Source of the DNA: Lactobacillus sp. UBA5804
GTDB taxonomy: Bacteria; Bacillota; Bacilli; Lactobacillales; Lactobacillaceae
Length of the DNA: 17,450 nucleotides
Assembly (NCBI GenBank): GCA_002418055.1
Contig: DIDI01000001.1
Coordinates: forward strand, 1-17,450
Direction: 5' to 3'
The translations under genes and the position numbers were made by a program. Under the pieces are notes generated by a model, which was not told the DNA's origin, did not search any database, and saw only the letters and a list, made by a program, of their open reading frames with translations. Shown here piece after piece: positions 7,774 to 15,449 of this stretch; the first letter of the stretch is position 1, and each line of letters starts with the position of its first letter.

Positions 7774-8760
7774 TTAATCACGCTCCTTTTCTTTTAATTC
7801 TTTAATTTTAGCAGCTGCAGCCGCATCTTCTGGTAAAGCGACAAAGTGATTCTCAGCAACCTTTTGAAGTGGATAAACGCGTCCATCTTTGTCATACCAC
7901 TTACTTTGATTTTCTTGAAATTCGCGCTCAACTAGTGCACGTTGACGTTTATGAGCTTCACGATTATCAACATCAACCACTGGGATCGCAGATAATAACC
8001 GCTTAGTGTAAATATGAACGGGGTGTCGGTAAATTTCTTCCCGTGAACCTAATTCGACTAAACGACCACGGTGCATAATCGCCAAGTTCTCAGACATATG
8101 CTTCACGACACCTAAGTCATGAGAGATGAATAAGTAGGCAATGCCATATTGTTGTTGAATATGCTTCATGAAGTTCAACACTTGCGCTTGAACTGACAAA
8201 TCCAAAGCACTCGTAGGTTCATCCGCCACAATGAGCTTCGGATTAGTCGCAACCGCACGGGCAACCCCAATTCTTTGCCGCTGACCACCAGAAAATTCAT
8301 GTGGGTACTTATAAATGGCATCGGATGGCATCCCTACGATGTCCAGCAATTCTTGTACCCGATCACGCTCTTGGTCGGTCGTTAACTTTTCAAAGTTACG
8401 AATTGGCTCAGCAATAATATCTTCGATTCGTTTACGCGGATTTAAACTCGACATCGAATCTTGGAAAATCATCTGCACGTCTTTATTGTAGTCTAAACGA
8501 CGACGATTTCCGGACTTCGTGATATCAACGCCTTTATACAAAACACGACCACTCGTCACTTTTTCAACCCCGACAATTGCCTTACCAGTGGTCGATTTAC
8601 CAGAACCTGATTCACCAATGAGGCCGTAAGTTTCACCTTCATTAATCGAAAAGTTAATGCCATCAACGGCACGAACATAATCAGTAATCCGATTCCAAAA
8701 GCCAGAACGGATAGGATAATGTACTTTCAGGTCATCAATTTTAATAATTTCTTTAGCCAT
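7774..8760 (-). CDS. oppF: Oligopeptide ABC transporter ATP-binding protein OppF
   Basis: Cytoplasmic ATPase subunit (328 residues) forming a heterodimer with OppD to drive peptide uptake. Seen: Walker A GESGSGKS (49-56), Q-loop MIFQDSMSSLNPR (97-109), signature FSGGQRQR (156-163), Walker B LIVADEP (176-182) and the switch His214 in FISHDLG. The N-terminal KVHYPIRSGFW matches the OppF/DppF type. The C-terminal extension is charged and ends in an Ala/Lys/Glu-rich tail, probably helical. The ATG start has GGGGA seven bases upstream and lies only three bases after the oppD stop. All nucleotide-binding motifs are intact. Confidence 0.96.
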   Translation of the reverse strand: MAKEIIKIDDLKVHYPIRSGFWNRITDYVRAVDGINFSINEGETYGLIGESGSGKSTTGKAIVGVEKVTSGRVLYKGVDITKSGNRRRLDYNKDVQMIFQDSMSSLNPRKRIEDIIAEPIRNFEKLTTDQERDRVQELLDIVGMPSDAIYKYPHEFSGGQRQRIGVARAVATNPKLIVADEPTSALDLSVQAQVLNFMKHIQQQYGIAYLFISHDLGVVKHMSENLAIMHRGRLVELGSREEIYRHPVHIYTKRLLSAIPVVDVDNREAHKRQRALVEREFQENQSKWYDKDGRVYPLQKVAENHFVALPEDAAAAAKIKELKEKERD

Positions 8761-8763
8761 AAT

Positions 8764-9780
8764 CTATTCCCCACTTACTTTCTGATCTGCTTGAAAGTGG
8801 AAATTCTTCCAACAAGTACATCTTACCCAATGTCCAGGTTCAACCTCATGTACTGCTGGTTCCTTTTCATGGTCTGAAGCTGGAATCCAAGGAATACGTG
8901 CCGCAAAGCGATCACCTTCCCGTGGCATATATTTTAATGATGGCACGGTGCCCTGAATCACATGTAAATCTTCCGATTCATCATCAGACTGTGGCATAGA
9001 GTTTAATAAAGAACGGGTGTAAGGATGTAATGGATGTTCAAAGATAGTCTTCACATCAGCCTTTTCCACGACTTGTCCAGCATACATCACAGCAACTTCA
9101 TCAGCCGTTTCAGCAACGACCCCTAAGTCATGTGTAATTAAGACAATTCCAGAATGTGATTGTTTTTGAATATCTTCAAGTAAATCCAAAATCTGAGCTT
9201 GAATCGTCACATCAAGGGCAGTCGTTGGTTCATCCGCAATAATAATCTCAGGCTTGCAGGCAATGGCCATCGCAATGACCACTCGCTGGCGCAAACCACC
9301 TGAAAGTTCATGCGGATACATCCGATACATTTCCTCTGGCTTAGGCATCCCAACCTGATTGAATAATTCAATCACGCGGGCGTGCCGAGCAGCTTCTTTC
9401 ATGTCGGTGTGGTAGTACAAAGTCTCAGCGACTTGCTCACCAACACGCATCAAAGGATTCAAGCTGGCTAGTGGGTCTTGAAAAATCATACCGATTTTAT
9501 CACCACGAATTTTGTTAAACAATGATTCGTTTAAGCCAACTAGGTTCAATTCATTATATAGAATGTCACCTGTAACCTTCGTATTCTTGTGATCATACAA
9601 ACCGATGATACTTGAGGCAATGGTACTCTTACCACAACCTGATTCACCGACAATTGCCAAAATTTCATCGCGCTTAAGCGTCAGATTGACATCATCAGCA
9701 GCATCGTAAAACTTTCCTTGCAAACGGTAGCCCGTGTGCAGGTGTTGGATATCTAATAAAAGATCACTCTGCTTCTCCAA
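8764..9780 (-). CDS. oppD: Oligopeptide ABC transporter ATP-binding protein OppD
   Basis: First gene of the permease operon; cytoplasmic ATPase partner of OppF (338 residues). Seen: Walker A GESGCGKS (45-52), Q-loop MIFQDPLASLNPL, signature LSGGLRQR (159-166), Walker B IIIADEP (179-185) and the switch His217 in LITHDLG. The oligo_HPY-type C-terminal region is present (residues 289-321), but the cysteines common there in many OppD/DppD proteins are replaced: it reads GDRFAARIPW, and only VRCTC remains. The start is TTG at 9780, seven bases after GGAGG. No ATG occurs in frame before Met98, deep inside the ATPase domain, so the TTG start is well supported. A sigma-A promoter and a small hairpin lie upstream. 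Confidence 0.96.
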   Translation of the reverse strand: MEKQSDLLLDIQHLHTGYRLQGKFYDAADDVNLTLKRDEILAIVGESGCGKSTIASSIIGLYDHKNTKVTGDILYNELNLVGLNESLFNKIRGDKIGMIFQDPLASLNPLMRVGEQVAETLYYHTDMKEAARHARVIELFNQVGMPKPEEMYRMYPHELSGGLRQRVVIAMAIACKPEIIIADEPTTALDVTIQAQILDLLEDIQKQSHSGIVLITHDLGVVAETADEVAVMYAGQVVEKADVKTIFEHPLHPYTRSLLNSMPQSDDESEDLHVIQGTVPSLKYMPREGDRFAARIPWIPASDHEKEPAVHEVEPGHWVRCTCWKNFHFQADQKVSGE

Positions 9781-9799
9781 GGTTATTCCTCCATCCGAG

Positions 9800-9819
9800 C
9801 CTTTAATGATTATTAAAGG
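9800..9819 (-). promoter_or_regulatory. Leader hairpin before the oppD ribosome binding site
   Basis: Perfect 8-bp inverted repeat CCTTTAAT/ATTAAAGG around a four-base loop, lying eight bases upstream of the GGAGGAA of oppD (9786-9792). It has no following T-run. It could be an operator in DNA or a 5' mRNA hairpin affecting stability or translation; the role is unknown. Confidence 0.5.
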
Positions 9820-9846
9820 TTTTTAATTTTTTAAATTTATTCTCTC

Positions 9847-9875
9847 ATTATAAACAGATTGCGAGTGCTATGCAA
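9847..9875 (-). promoter_or_regulatory. Sigma-A promoter of oppDFBC
   Basis: Minus-strand -35 TTGCAT (9870-9875), exactly 17 bases of spacer, and a consensus -10 TATAAT (9847-9852), about 67 bases upstream of the oppD start. It is the best promoter in the window. A 17-base imperfect inverted repeat (9871-9887) overlaps the -35 and could bind a regulator. Confidence 0.85.
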
Positions 9876-9887
9876 ATCAGATTCGCA
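9871..9887. promoter_or_regulatory. Candidate operator overlapping the oppD -35
   Basis: Inverted repeat TGCAAAT-CAG-ATTCGCA, one mismatch in seven pairs, covering most of the -35 hexamer of the oppDFBC promoter and ending nine bases from the acpP stop. The location suits a repressor site. It lacks a T-run, so it is not an acpP terminator. No known regulator motif is recognised. Confidence 0.35.
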
Positions 9888-9895
9888 GATTCAAC

Positions 9896-10147
9896 TTACT
9901 CTGCGTGCTGAGCATGAGCCGCAATATAGTTAACGGCATCGCTTACACTACTGATTTTTTCGGCTTCTTCATCTGGAATTTCTGCACCGAACTCATCTTC
10001 TAATTGTAAAATAAATTCTACTAGATTAATCGAATCAGCTTGCAAGTCTTCCTTAAAATTGGTGGCCATTGTGACTTTGTTTTCATCAATTTCGAAGTTG
10101 TCTGCAATTAACTCACGGATTCTCTCAAAAATAACTTCTTTTGTCAT
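9896..10147 (-). CDS. acpP: Acyl carrier protein
   Basis: Small acidic protein (83 residues) that carries growing and finished acyl chains on a 4'-phosphopantetheine arm. Seen: helix I (VIFERIRELIADNF), then LQADSINLVEFI with the modified Ser39, then helix II/III (LEDEFGAEIPDEEAEKISSVSDAVNYI). DSIN replaces the more common DSLD, a conservative variation. The ATG start has only a weak GAAAG/GTGAAG ribosome binding site. It directly follows plsX, whose product uses acyl-ACP as substrate. No clear terminator separates it from the opp promoter, so some read-through into oppD is possible. Confidence 0.96.
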   Translation of the reverse strand: MTKEVIFERIRELIADNFEIDENKVTMATNFKEDLQADSINLVEFILQLEDEFGAEIPDEEAEKISSVSDAVNYIAAHAQHAE

Positions 10148-10178
10148 GCTACTTCACTTTCTTTCTAATTAGGTGCGT

Positions 10179-11177
10179 TTACTGCTTAAATTGTGCCCGG
10201 AACTTGCCAATCACATCTTTAGCGAGCATTTTATCAAGCTGTTTGAGCGTGTAATAGATTGGGCGCTTAGTAGACCGGCCATGCGTTTTAACGACCGGTG
10301 CATTGACACCAAGTAAAACAGCACCGCCGTAACGAGCTGTATCAAATGTTTGCCGCAAACTACTTAAGGCGTTCTTGACTAACAAAGCGCCAATTTTGGT
10401 TGTCAAGGTACCATTCAATAAGACAGCCTTCAACTGGTGCAATAGCACCCCAGCAGTTCCTTCTATTGTTTTGAGGGCAGCATTGCCAGTAAAACCATCA
10501 GTGACAATCACTTCTGCTTTACCAGCCAATAGATCATTACCCTCAACATTACCAACAAAGTTAAGCTCACTGTCCTTTAAGAGTTGATAAGCCGTTTGAT
10601 GGGTTGGATCACCCTTGTCAAATTCAGCCCCATTATTAAGTAACCCAACGCTAGGTTTCACAACCCCGCGCATCTCGGTCACATAACAAGCCGCCATTTT
10701 AGCCCATTCGAGTAAAAATTCTGGCTTACTTTGAGCATTGGCACCAACATCAATCATATTGAAACCAGTAGTACTCCCTTGAGCTGGTAAAGTTGGCATT
10801 AAACCTGGCCGCGCCACTCCTTTAATCCGGCCAATAATGAAAATGCTGGCCGCAAGCAATGCCCCAGTGTTTCCAAGTGATAACAAGGCATCAGCTTTAC
10901 CGGCTTTAACATAGCGGGCAGCAACGACTAAGGAAGCATCTTTTTTGTGACGAATCGCCTTCACTGGTTCATCCTCATCTTGAATGACTTCAGTAGTACC
11001 GACAATTTCTAAATGTCCATCTAACGCCGTCGCCGGTATCAGTTTCTGCAACCGCGCCGCATCGCCAAATAAAATTAACTTCGTTTGTGGCATTTCTGAC
11101 TTTGCAGCTAACACTGCTTCGACAATCGCCTCAGGGGCATGTTCACCGCCCATGGCATCAATTGCAATTGTTCTCAT
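10179..11177 (-). CDS. plsX: Phosphate acyltransferase PlsX
   Basis: Converts acyl-ACP and inorganic phosphate to acyl-phosphate, the donor used by PlsY for the first step of phosphatidic acid synthesis; it acts as a peripheral membrane enzyme. Seen: the family opening MRTIAIDAMGGEHAPEAIVE, the conserved blocks KKDASLVVAARYVKAGKADALLSLGNTGALLA and MIDVGANAQSKPEFLLEWA, then LLNNGAEFDKGDPTH, VEGNDLLAGKAEVIVTDGFTGN and GGAVLLGVNAPVVKTHG. At 332 residues it is close to family length. The ATG is preceded by AAGGA and lies 14 bases after recG. It completes the usual recG-plsX-acpP block. FakA two genes upstream supplies acyl-phosphate from exogenous fatty acids, and PlsX can link that pool to ACP. 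Confidence 0.96.
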   Translation of the reverse strand: MRTIAIDAMGGEHAPEAIVEAVLAAKSEMPQTKLILFGDAARLQKLIPATALDGHLEIVGTTEVIQDEDEPVKAIRHKKDASLVVAARYVKAGKADALLSLGNTGALLAASIFIIGRIKGVARPGLMPTLPAQGSTTGFNMIDVGANAQSKPEFLLEWAKMAACYVTEMRGVVKPSVGLLNNGAEFDKGDPTHQTAYQLLKDSELNFVGNVEGNDLLAGKAEVIVTDGFTGNAALKTIEGTAGVLLHQLKAVLLNGTLTTKIGALLVKNALSSLRQTFDTARYGGAVLLGVNAPVVKTHGRSTKRPIYYTLKQLDKMLAKDVIGKFRAQFKQ

Positions 11178-11191
11178 TCTTTTTTCCTTAT

Positions 11192-13228
11192 CTATTCTCG
11201 CATCTGGGATAACTGCTGATAATCTAAAACAGCCTTCAAGCCCGCGTGCGCTGTTTGCGTCAAATTAGGGTCAGCCAAGGCGAGTTTGCGGGCCTCTTTT
11301 TGGGCCACCACCATAGTTGAGTAATGATTAACCACATCCCCTACTTTAAAGTCAGGGACTCCAGACTGCAACTTGCCAAACAAATTACCTTCACCGCGCA
11401 TTTTCAAATCGGCCTCAGCCAATTTGAAACCGTCACGTGTACTGGTCACAATTTTCATCCGCGCCTTACCAGCATCTGTTTTTGGATCAGCGACAAAATA
11501 ACAATAACTAGTCGTTTGACCACGGCCAATTCGCCCTCTGAGCTGGTGCAATTGACTTAAGCCAAAATGATCAGCATTATAAATGACCATCATATTCGCA
11601 TTAGACACATCAACGCCAACTTCAATCACACTCGTCGTTACTAAGATATTCACTTCGCCGCTCACAAAGTCAGCCATCACTGCATCTTTTTGATCCGCTG
11701 GCAACTGACCATGCAGCAATTCGACCCGCTGACTCGGAAAGTCATGCTTAATTTTGGCAAATAAATCTTCAGCACTCTTCAGATTAAGCGTCTCCGAATC
11801 TGAAATTAGCGGTGTAACCACATAAATCTGAAAATGCTCAGCGAGTTGCGCATTCATCTGCGCATAAACCCGATCAAGCTGGCTGCTCGTACACCACCGC
11901 GACTGCACTGGCTTACGGCCAGCCGGCAAACGATGGATTTCTGAAACAGCCATCTCACCATAAACCGTTAACGCCAGCGTTCGAGGAATTGGCGTAGCAG
12001 TCATGGCCAGAACATCCGGCTGATTACCTTTAGCAATCAGTGCTTGGCGCTGAGCAACCCCAAAGCGGTGCTGCTCATCAATAATAACCATCCCCAACTG
12101 CTTAAAAATCACTTTTGACTGAATGAGCGCATGCGTGCCAATAACAACATTAATCATACCACTCGTCAATTCTTGATAAATCTCACGCCGTTCCAGTGGT
12201 TTAGTGCTAGCAGTTAATAGTGCCACGCGCACGCCTAAGGGAATGAGCAAGGCTGAAATTTTGTGAAAGTGCTGATTAGCTAATAACTCCGTTGGTACCA
12301 TAATCGCGGCTTGATACCCTGCGGTAACAGCCGCATAAAGCGCATAAACCGCTACAATCGTTTTCCCTGAGCCGACATCTCCTTGCAATAGGCGCCGCAT
12401 CTGCTTTGGTGCTTTTAAGTCCGCGAGAATTTCCCGTAAAACTTGCTTTTGGTCTGCCGATAGTGCAAAAGGTAAGCTGGCCGTTAACCGGCTAAGCTCT
12501 GGCACCTGATAGTTCTTAGCAAAACCAGTCGCATGCTGGTGACCAGGCACTTGCAACTGCGCAAGTTGCATTTGAAATAGGAAGAATTCCCGAAAAATCG
12601 CACTCCGCTGGGCTAATTGATTGTCATGTTGATTGCGTGGATAATGCATCCCTTGCACAATTGCCGCTTCATCAAGCAAGCGGTAATGCGTTCTTAATGC
12701 TAGCGGCACCACTTCTGGTAAGGGTAAATTGGTGGCAATTGCCTTTTGAATGAGCTGTTGCAACTTAGGCTGACGCAAATGTCGATTAGTCGGATAAATC
12801 GGTGCCATCCCACTATCTTGCCGCTTAGTCGCTAATTTTTTAAAGAGCGTTAACCGTTGGCTAGCCAATTCATATTTGCCATAAACCGCAATTTCTTGGC
12901 CAAGCTCTAGACTTTTAGCGAGCCATGGCTGATTAAAAGAATTGACCATGATCACCTCATGGTCAATTCTAAGTTTAAAACTGAGGCGGCTCTTCCTGTA
13001 ACCAAAGCGCTTTACCACGGGGGGCGTCGCCACCACACCTTGCAACACGACTTTTTGACCATCTTGAACCTGTGACAAGGGAATCGTCGTTAAATCATCA
13101 TAGCGAAACGGATAATCATAAATCAAATCATAGATGCTATAAAGACCTAAACTCGCCAGGTGAGCAGCTGTTTGCACCCCAACGCCTGGCAAATCTGTCA
13201 CCGGATTAAATACTGGCCACGTCATCAT
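11192..13228 (-). CDS. recG: ATP-dependent DNA helicase RecG
   Basis: Branch-migrating helicase that regresses stalled replication forks and processes recombination junctions. Its 678 residues match the family. Seen: an N-terminal helix-hairpin-helix-like stretch (TDLPGVGVQTAAHLASLG), the OB-fold wedge domain (about 50-140, with SFNQPWL), then helicase motifs: Walker A GDVGSGKT (283-290), motif II DEQH (384-387), motif III TATPIPRT (410-417), and the late motifs IEVGVDVSNANMM and QLHQLRGRIGRG. The start has two adjacent ATGs (13228 and 13225) and no strong ribosome binding site. It begins only two bases after the fakA stop, so translation is probably coupled to fakA. A strong inverted repeat (12938-12970) lies within the wedge-domain coding region. 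Confidence 0.97.
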   Translation of the reverse strand: MMTWPVFNPVTDLPGVGVQTAAHLASLGLYSIYDLIYDYPFRYDDLTTIPLSQVQDGQKVVLQGVVATPPVVKRFGYRKSRLSFKLRIDHEVIMVNSFNQPWLAKSLELGQEIAVYGKYELASQRLTLFKKLATKRQDSGMAPIYPTNRHLRQPKLQQLIQKAIATNLPLPEVVPLALRTHYRLLDEAAIVQGMHYPRNQHDNQLAQRSAIFREFFLFQMQLAQLQVPGHQHATGFAKNYQVPELSRLTASLPFALSADQKQVLREILADLKAPKQMRRLLQGDVGSGKTIVAVYALYAAVTAGYQAAIMVPTELLANQHFHKISALLIPLGVRVALLTASTKPLERREIYQELTSGMINVVIGTHALIQSKVIFKQLGMVIIDEQHRFGVAQRQALIAKGNQPDVLAMTATPIPRTLALTVYGEMAVSEIHRLPAGRKPVQSRWCTSSQLDRVYAQMNAQLAEHFQIYVVTPLISDSETLNLKSAEDLFAKIKHDFPSQRVELLHGQLPADQKDAVMADFVSGEVNILVTTSVIEVGVDVSNANMMVIYNADHFGLSQLHQLRGRIGRGQTTSYCYFVADPKTDAGKARMKIVTSTRDGFKLAEADLKMRGEGNLFGKLQSGVPDFKVGDVVNHYSTMVVAQKEARKLALADPNLTQTAHAGLKAVLDYQQLSQMRE
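12938..12970. repeat. 13-bp perfect inverted repeat inside recG
   Basis: The arms AGAATTGACCATG and CATGGTCAATTCT are exact complements around a seven-base loop. On the coding strand they span the codons for RIDHEVIMVNS in the wedge domain. The sequence is coding, so the repeat may reflect codon choice, but a perfect 13-bp arm pair is unlikely by chance at this length. Confidence 0.9.
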
Positions 13229-13230
13229 TA

Positions 13231-14892
13231 TTATTCAACCGAAACGAGGAAGTCATATACAGGTTGGCCCCCATTGTGAACTTCGAATTCCAGATCATCA
13301 TGTGCTGCAGAAAGCTTGGCAACGACTTGCTTGGCTATCTTCTCATTCGCATCGCGGCCATACATCAATGTAATAATTTCGGCATCTTCATTGAGCATTT
13401 GCTCAACCATCCGTACCGTAGCCGCAACAATATCTGGATCATCTAGGGCTAACTCACCGTCAATAATCCCGATATAATCATTATTCTTAACAGTTACCTC
13501 ATTGACGATCGTATCACGATTAGCCTTCGTAATTTCACCGGACACGACAGTCGCTAAATCTTTGGTCATCGCAGCCACATTATCTTCGACTGAAGCTTCT
13601 GCATCAAAGGCTAGCATAGCGGTTAAGCCCTGACTAATCGTCTTAGTTGGAACAATTCCAACTGGAATATCAGCCACTTCAGCTGCTTGCTTAGCGGCCA
13701 TGATAATGTTGCCGTTATTAGGCAAAATAATGGCTTGGCTGGCACCAGACTTCTTAATGGCATCAATGATATCTTGCGTAGATGGGTTCATCGTTTGCCC
13801 ACCGGAAATAATTCGATTAACGCCTTCACTCTCAAAAAGCTTCCGAATCCCATTACCAGAACAAATGGCAATGACTGCAAAAGCGACAGCAACTTGTTCA
13901 TGATCATCACGATCAACAATGGTTTCATGTTGAATTCGCATGTTATCAATCTTAATCTTGCCAAGCTGCCCAAATTGCTTTCCAAACTCAAAGATCTGAC
14001 CAGGATGTTCGGTATGGACATGGACTTTAGCAATTTCACCATCAGAGACGGCTAATAATGAATCGCCTAATCCAGCTAGGTGCTGACGAAAGGCCTCAAG
14101 GTCAAATGGTTGTTTACCCGGAGTTTCAGCCGTTAAGTCGACCATCATTTCGGTACAATAACCATTGGCAATATCCTTAGTCGCCAATTGGCTAGCAGCA
14201 AATGATTGATGGTGCATGGCATTAATCATTTCATCCATCTCGCCTTGATCGGGCTGATACTGATCGGCAAAGTTCTCGCCTAGTAAACCTTCAAGGAACC
14301 CTTCATAAATGAACAGCAAACCTTGACCACCAGAGTCGACCACTCCGACTTGCTTTAATACGGGTAGCAAATCAGGCGTAGTCTTCAAAGCAGCTTTAGC
14401 ACCATTCACCACGGCGGTCATCACTTCAATGACATCATCGCTGTCGTTGGCAGCCTTAGCACCAGCTTGGGCAGCCAGGCGAGCAACCGTCAAAATGGTT
14501 CCTTCAACTGGTTTCATGACCGCCTTATAAGCCGTCTTAACACCGCTAGTAAACGCATCGGCTAACTCTTGTGCGTTTAGTGTATTCATCCCTTGAGTGG
14601 CCTTATAAACGCCTCTAAAGAGTTGTGACGTAATAACCCCGGAGTTGCCCCGAGCACCCATGAGCATCCCTTTGGACAAGCTTTCGGTCAAATCACAGAC
14701 TTGATCACTAACCGTTTCATTAACAGCTTTGGCACCACTCTCAATCGTCAAATTCATATTGGTGCCAGTATCACCATCCGGTACTGGAAAGACGTTAAGT
14801 GAATTCACGAATTCAACATTTTTACCCATTCGCCGGGTCGCAACCCGTACCATCACTCTTAATTGTTGACCATCAATCTCTTTTAATATCAA
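13231..14892 (-). CDS. fakA: Fatty acid kinase catalytic subunit FakA (DAK2/YloV family)
   Basis: Phosphorylates exogenous fatty acids that are presented by FakB (DegV-type) proteins, giving acyl-phosphate for phospholipid synthesis. Seen: the N-terminal Dak L domain with NVFPVPDGDTGTNM (residues 33-46), whose aspartates bind Mg-ATP, and GMLMGARGNSGVITSQLF (75-92). Next comes a middle domain with Cys246 (NGYCTEMM) and His291/His293 (KVHVHTEHPG), matching the Cys/His set reported in staphylococcal FakA. A C-terminal domain carries IISGGQTMNPSTQDI, IILPNNGNI and YGRDANEKIA, the FakB-interacting type. At 553 residues it is full length. The start is TTG 14892 with GGAGG upstream and AGGGA just before it; no suitable ATG exists. 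asp23 immediately upstream and recG downstream match the Firmicutes yloU-yloV-recG order. No FakB gene is in the window. Confidence 0.93.
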   Translation of the reverse strand: MILKEIDGQQLRVMVRVATRRMGKNVEFVNSLNVFPVPDGDTGTNMNLTIESGAKAVNETVSDQVCDLTESLSKGMLMGARGNSGVITSQLFRGVYKATQGMNTLNAQELADAFTSGVKTAYKAVMKPVEGTILTVARLAAQAGAKAANDSDDVIEVMTAVVNGAKAALKTTPDLLPVLKQVGVVDSGGQGLLFIYEGFLEGLLGENFADQYQPDQGEMDEMINAMHHQSFAASQLATKDIANGYCTEMMVDLTAETPGKQPFDLEAFRQHLAGLGDSLLAVSDGEIAKVHVHTEHPGQIFEFGKQFGQLGKIKIDNMRIQHETIVDRDDHEQVAVAFAVIAICSGNGIRKLFESEGVNRIISGGQTMNPSTQDIIDAIKKSGASQAIILPNNGNIIMAAKQAAEVADIPVGIVPTKTISQGLTAMLAFDAEASVEDNVAAMTKDLATVVSGEITKANRDTIVNEVTVKNNDYIGIIDGELALDDPDIVAATVRMVEQMLNEDAEIITLMYGRDANEKIAKQVVAKLSAAHDDLEFEVHNGGQPVYDFLVSVE

Positions 14893-14915
14893 AATCCCTA
14901 ACTCCTCCGTATCCG

Positions 14916-15278
14916 CTATTCGTCCAACAGTTTAACACCTTGAACGATGACATTAACGGCTTTTGTTTCAATTCCAAGCTGATTTTCCAAGTTATATTTA
15001 ACGCTACCTTGCACATTACGGCTCACTTCAGAAATTTTCAAACCGTAACCCACAATGATGTTAACATCAACGGTAATTTCGTTCTCTGCTGATTTAACCA
15101 CCACACCACGCTTATAATTGGAACGATTCAGAATGCCATCAAAGCCATCACGAATCGCGTTTTTTGAAGCCATGCCGACGACACCATAATTAGCTGTCGC
15201 TGCGCCACCCACAACCGTTGCGATGACACCGTTTGAAATATCAATCAAACCATCTTTTGTTTTGATTTTAACCGCCAT
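14916..15278 (-). CDS. Asp23/Gls24 family envelope-stress protein (YloU-like)
   Basis: Small protein (120 residues) of the Asp23/Gls24 family. Members are membrane-associated or cytoplasmic and linked to cell envelope and alkaline stress; the biochemical role is unsettled. Seen: the family pattern KDGLIDISNGVIATVVGGAATANYGVVGM, then VVKSAENEITVDVNIIVGYGLKISEVSRNVQGSVKYNLE and the C-terminal VNVIVQGVKL. The start is ATG 15278, six bases after GGAGG. The frame stays open upstream to 15404, but that part crosses the intergenic region shared with rpmB and lacks family sequence. It is first in the asp23-fakA-recG-plsX-acpP series, 23 bases before fakA. Confidence 0.93.
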   Translation of the reverse strand: MAVKIKTKDGLIDISNGVIATVVGGAATANYGVVGMASKNAIRDGFDGILNRSNYKRGVVVKSAENEITVDVNIIVGYGLKISEVSRNVQGSVKYNLENQLGIETKAVNVIVQGVKLLDE

Positions 15279-15323
15279 GTTTATCCTCCGTCTACTTCTA
15301 GTCAGAATATACGTGTTCATTTT

Positions 15324-15353
15324 ATCATAACCAGCCAAAAACCATGCTAAGAA
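15324..15353 (-). promoter_or_regulatory. Weak candidate promoter for asp23-fakA-recG-plsX-acpP
   Basis: Minus-strand -10 TATGAT (15324-15329), with TTCTTA (15348-15353) 18 bases upstream as a poor -35. Since rpmB diverges here, a minus-strand promoter must lie in this gap or read-through must occur from elsewhere. The exact position is uncertain. Confidence 0.35.
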
Positions 15354-15383
15354 AACAACTTTTAGAAAAAATTGTTTTGGATA

Positions 15384-15412
15384 TTGTTTTATATTAGCCC
15401 ACATGGTAAAGT
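15384..15412 (+). promoter_or_regulatory. rpmB promoter
   Basis: -35 TTGTTT (15384-15389), 17-base spacer, -10 TAAAGT (15407-15412) preceded by TGG, so an extended -10. The predicted start near 15419 leaves a leader of about 30 bases before the ATG of rpmB, with AAAGGAGG at 15435-15442. Confidence 0.55.
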
Positions 15413-15449
15413 AGTTAAGTATGAAAACTCAACAAAAGGAGGTTTAGTA

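Noticed and set aside
9820..9845. Possible CodY box in the AT-rich oppD leader
   Set aside because: The AAATTTAAAAAATT-like stretch lacks the central TC-GA pattern of the AATTTTCWGAAAATT consensus; it is better seen as plain AT-richness.
13687..14055. 122-residue plus-strand ORF opposite fakA
   Set aside because: Shadow of fakA, without a ribosome binding site or recognisable domain.
15279..15404. 42-codon N-terminal extension of the Asp23 family gene
   Set aside because: It covers the divergent promoter region, and the internal ATG at 15278 has a strong ribosome binding site and the family N-terminus.
15421..15447. Eight-codon mini-ORF (MKTQQKEV) ending two bases before rpmB
   Set aside because: It has no ribosome binding site and begins almost at the predicted transcript start. 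Its second half is simply the rpmB ribosome binding site. A leader peptide role has no support.
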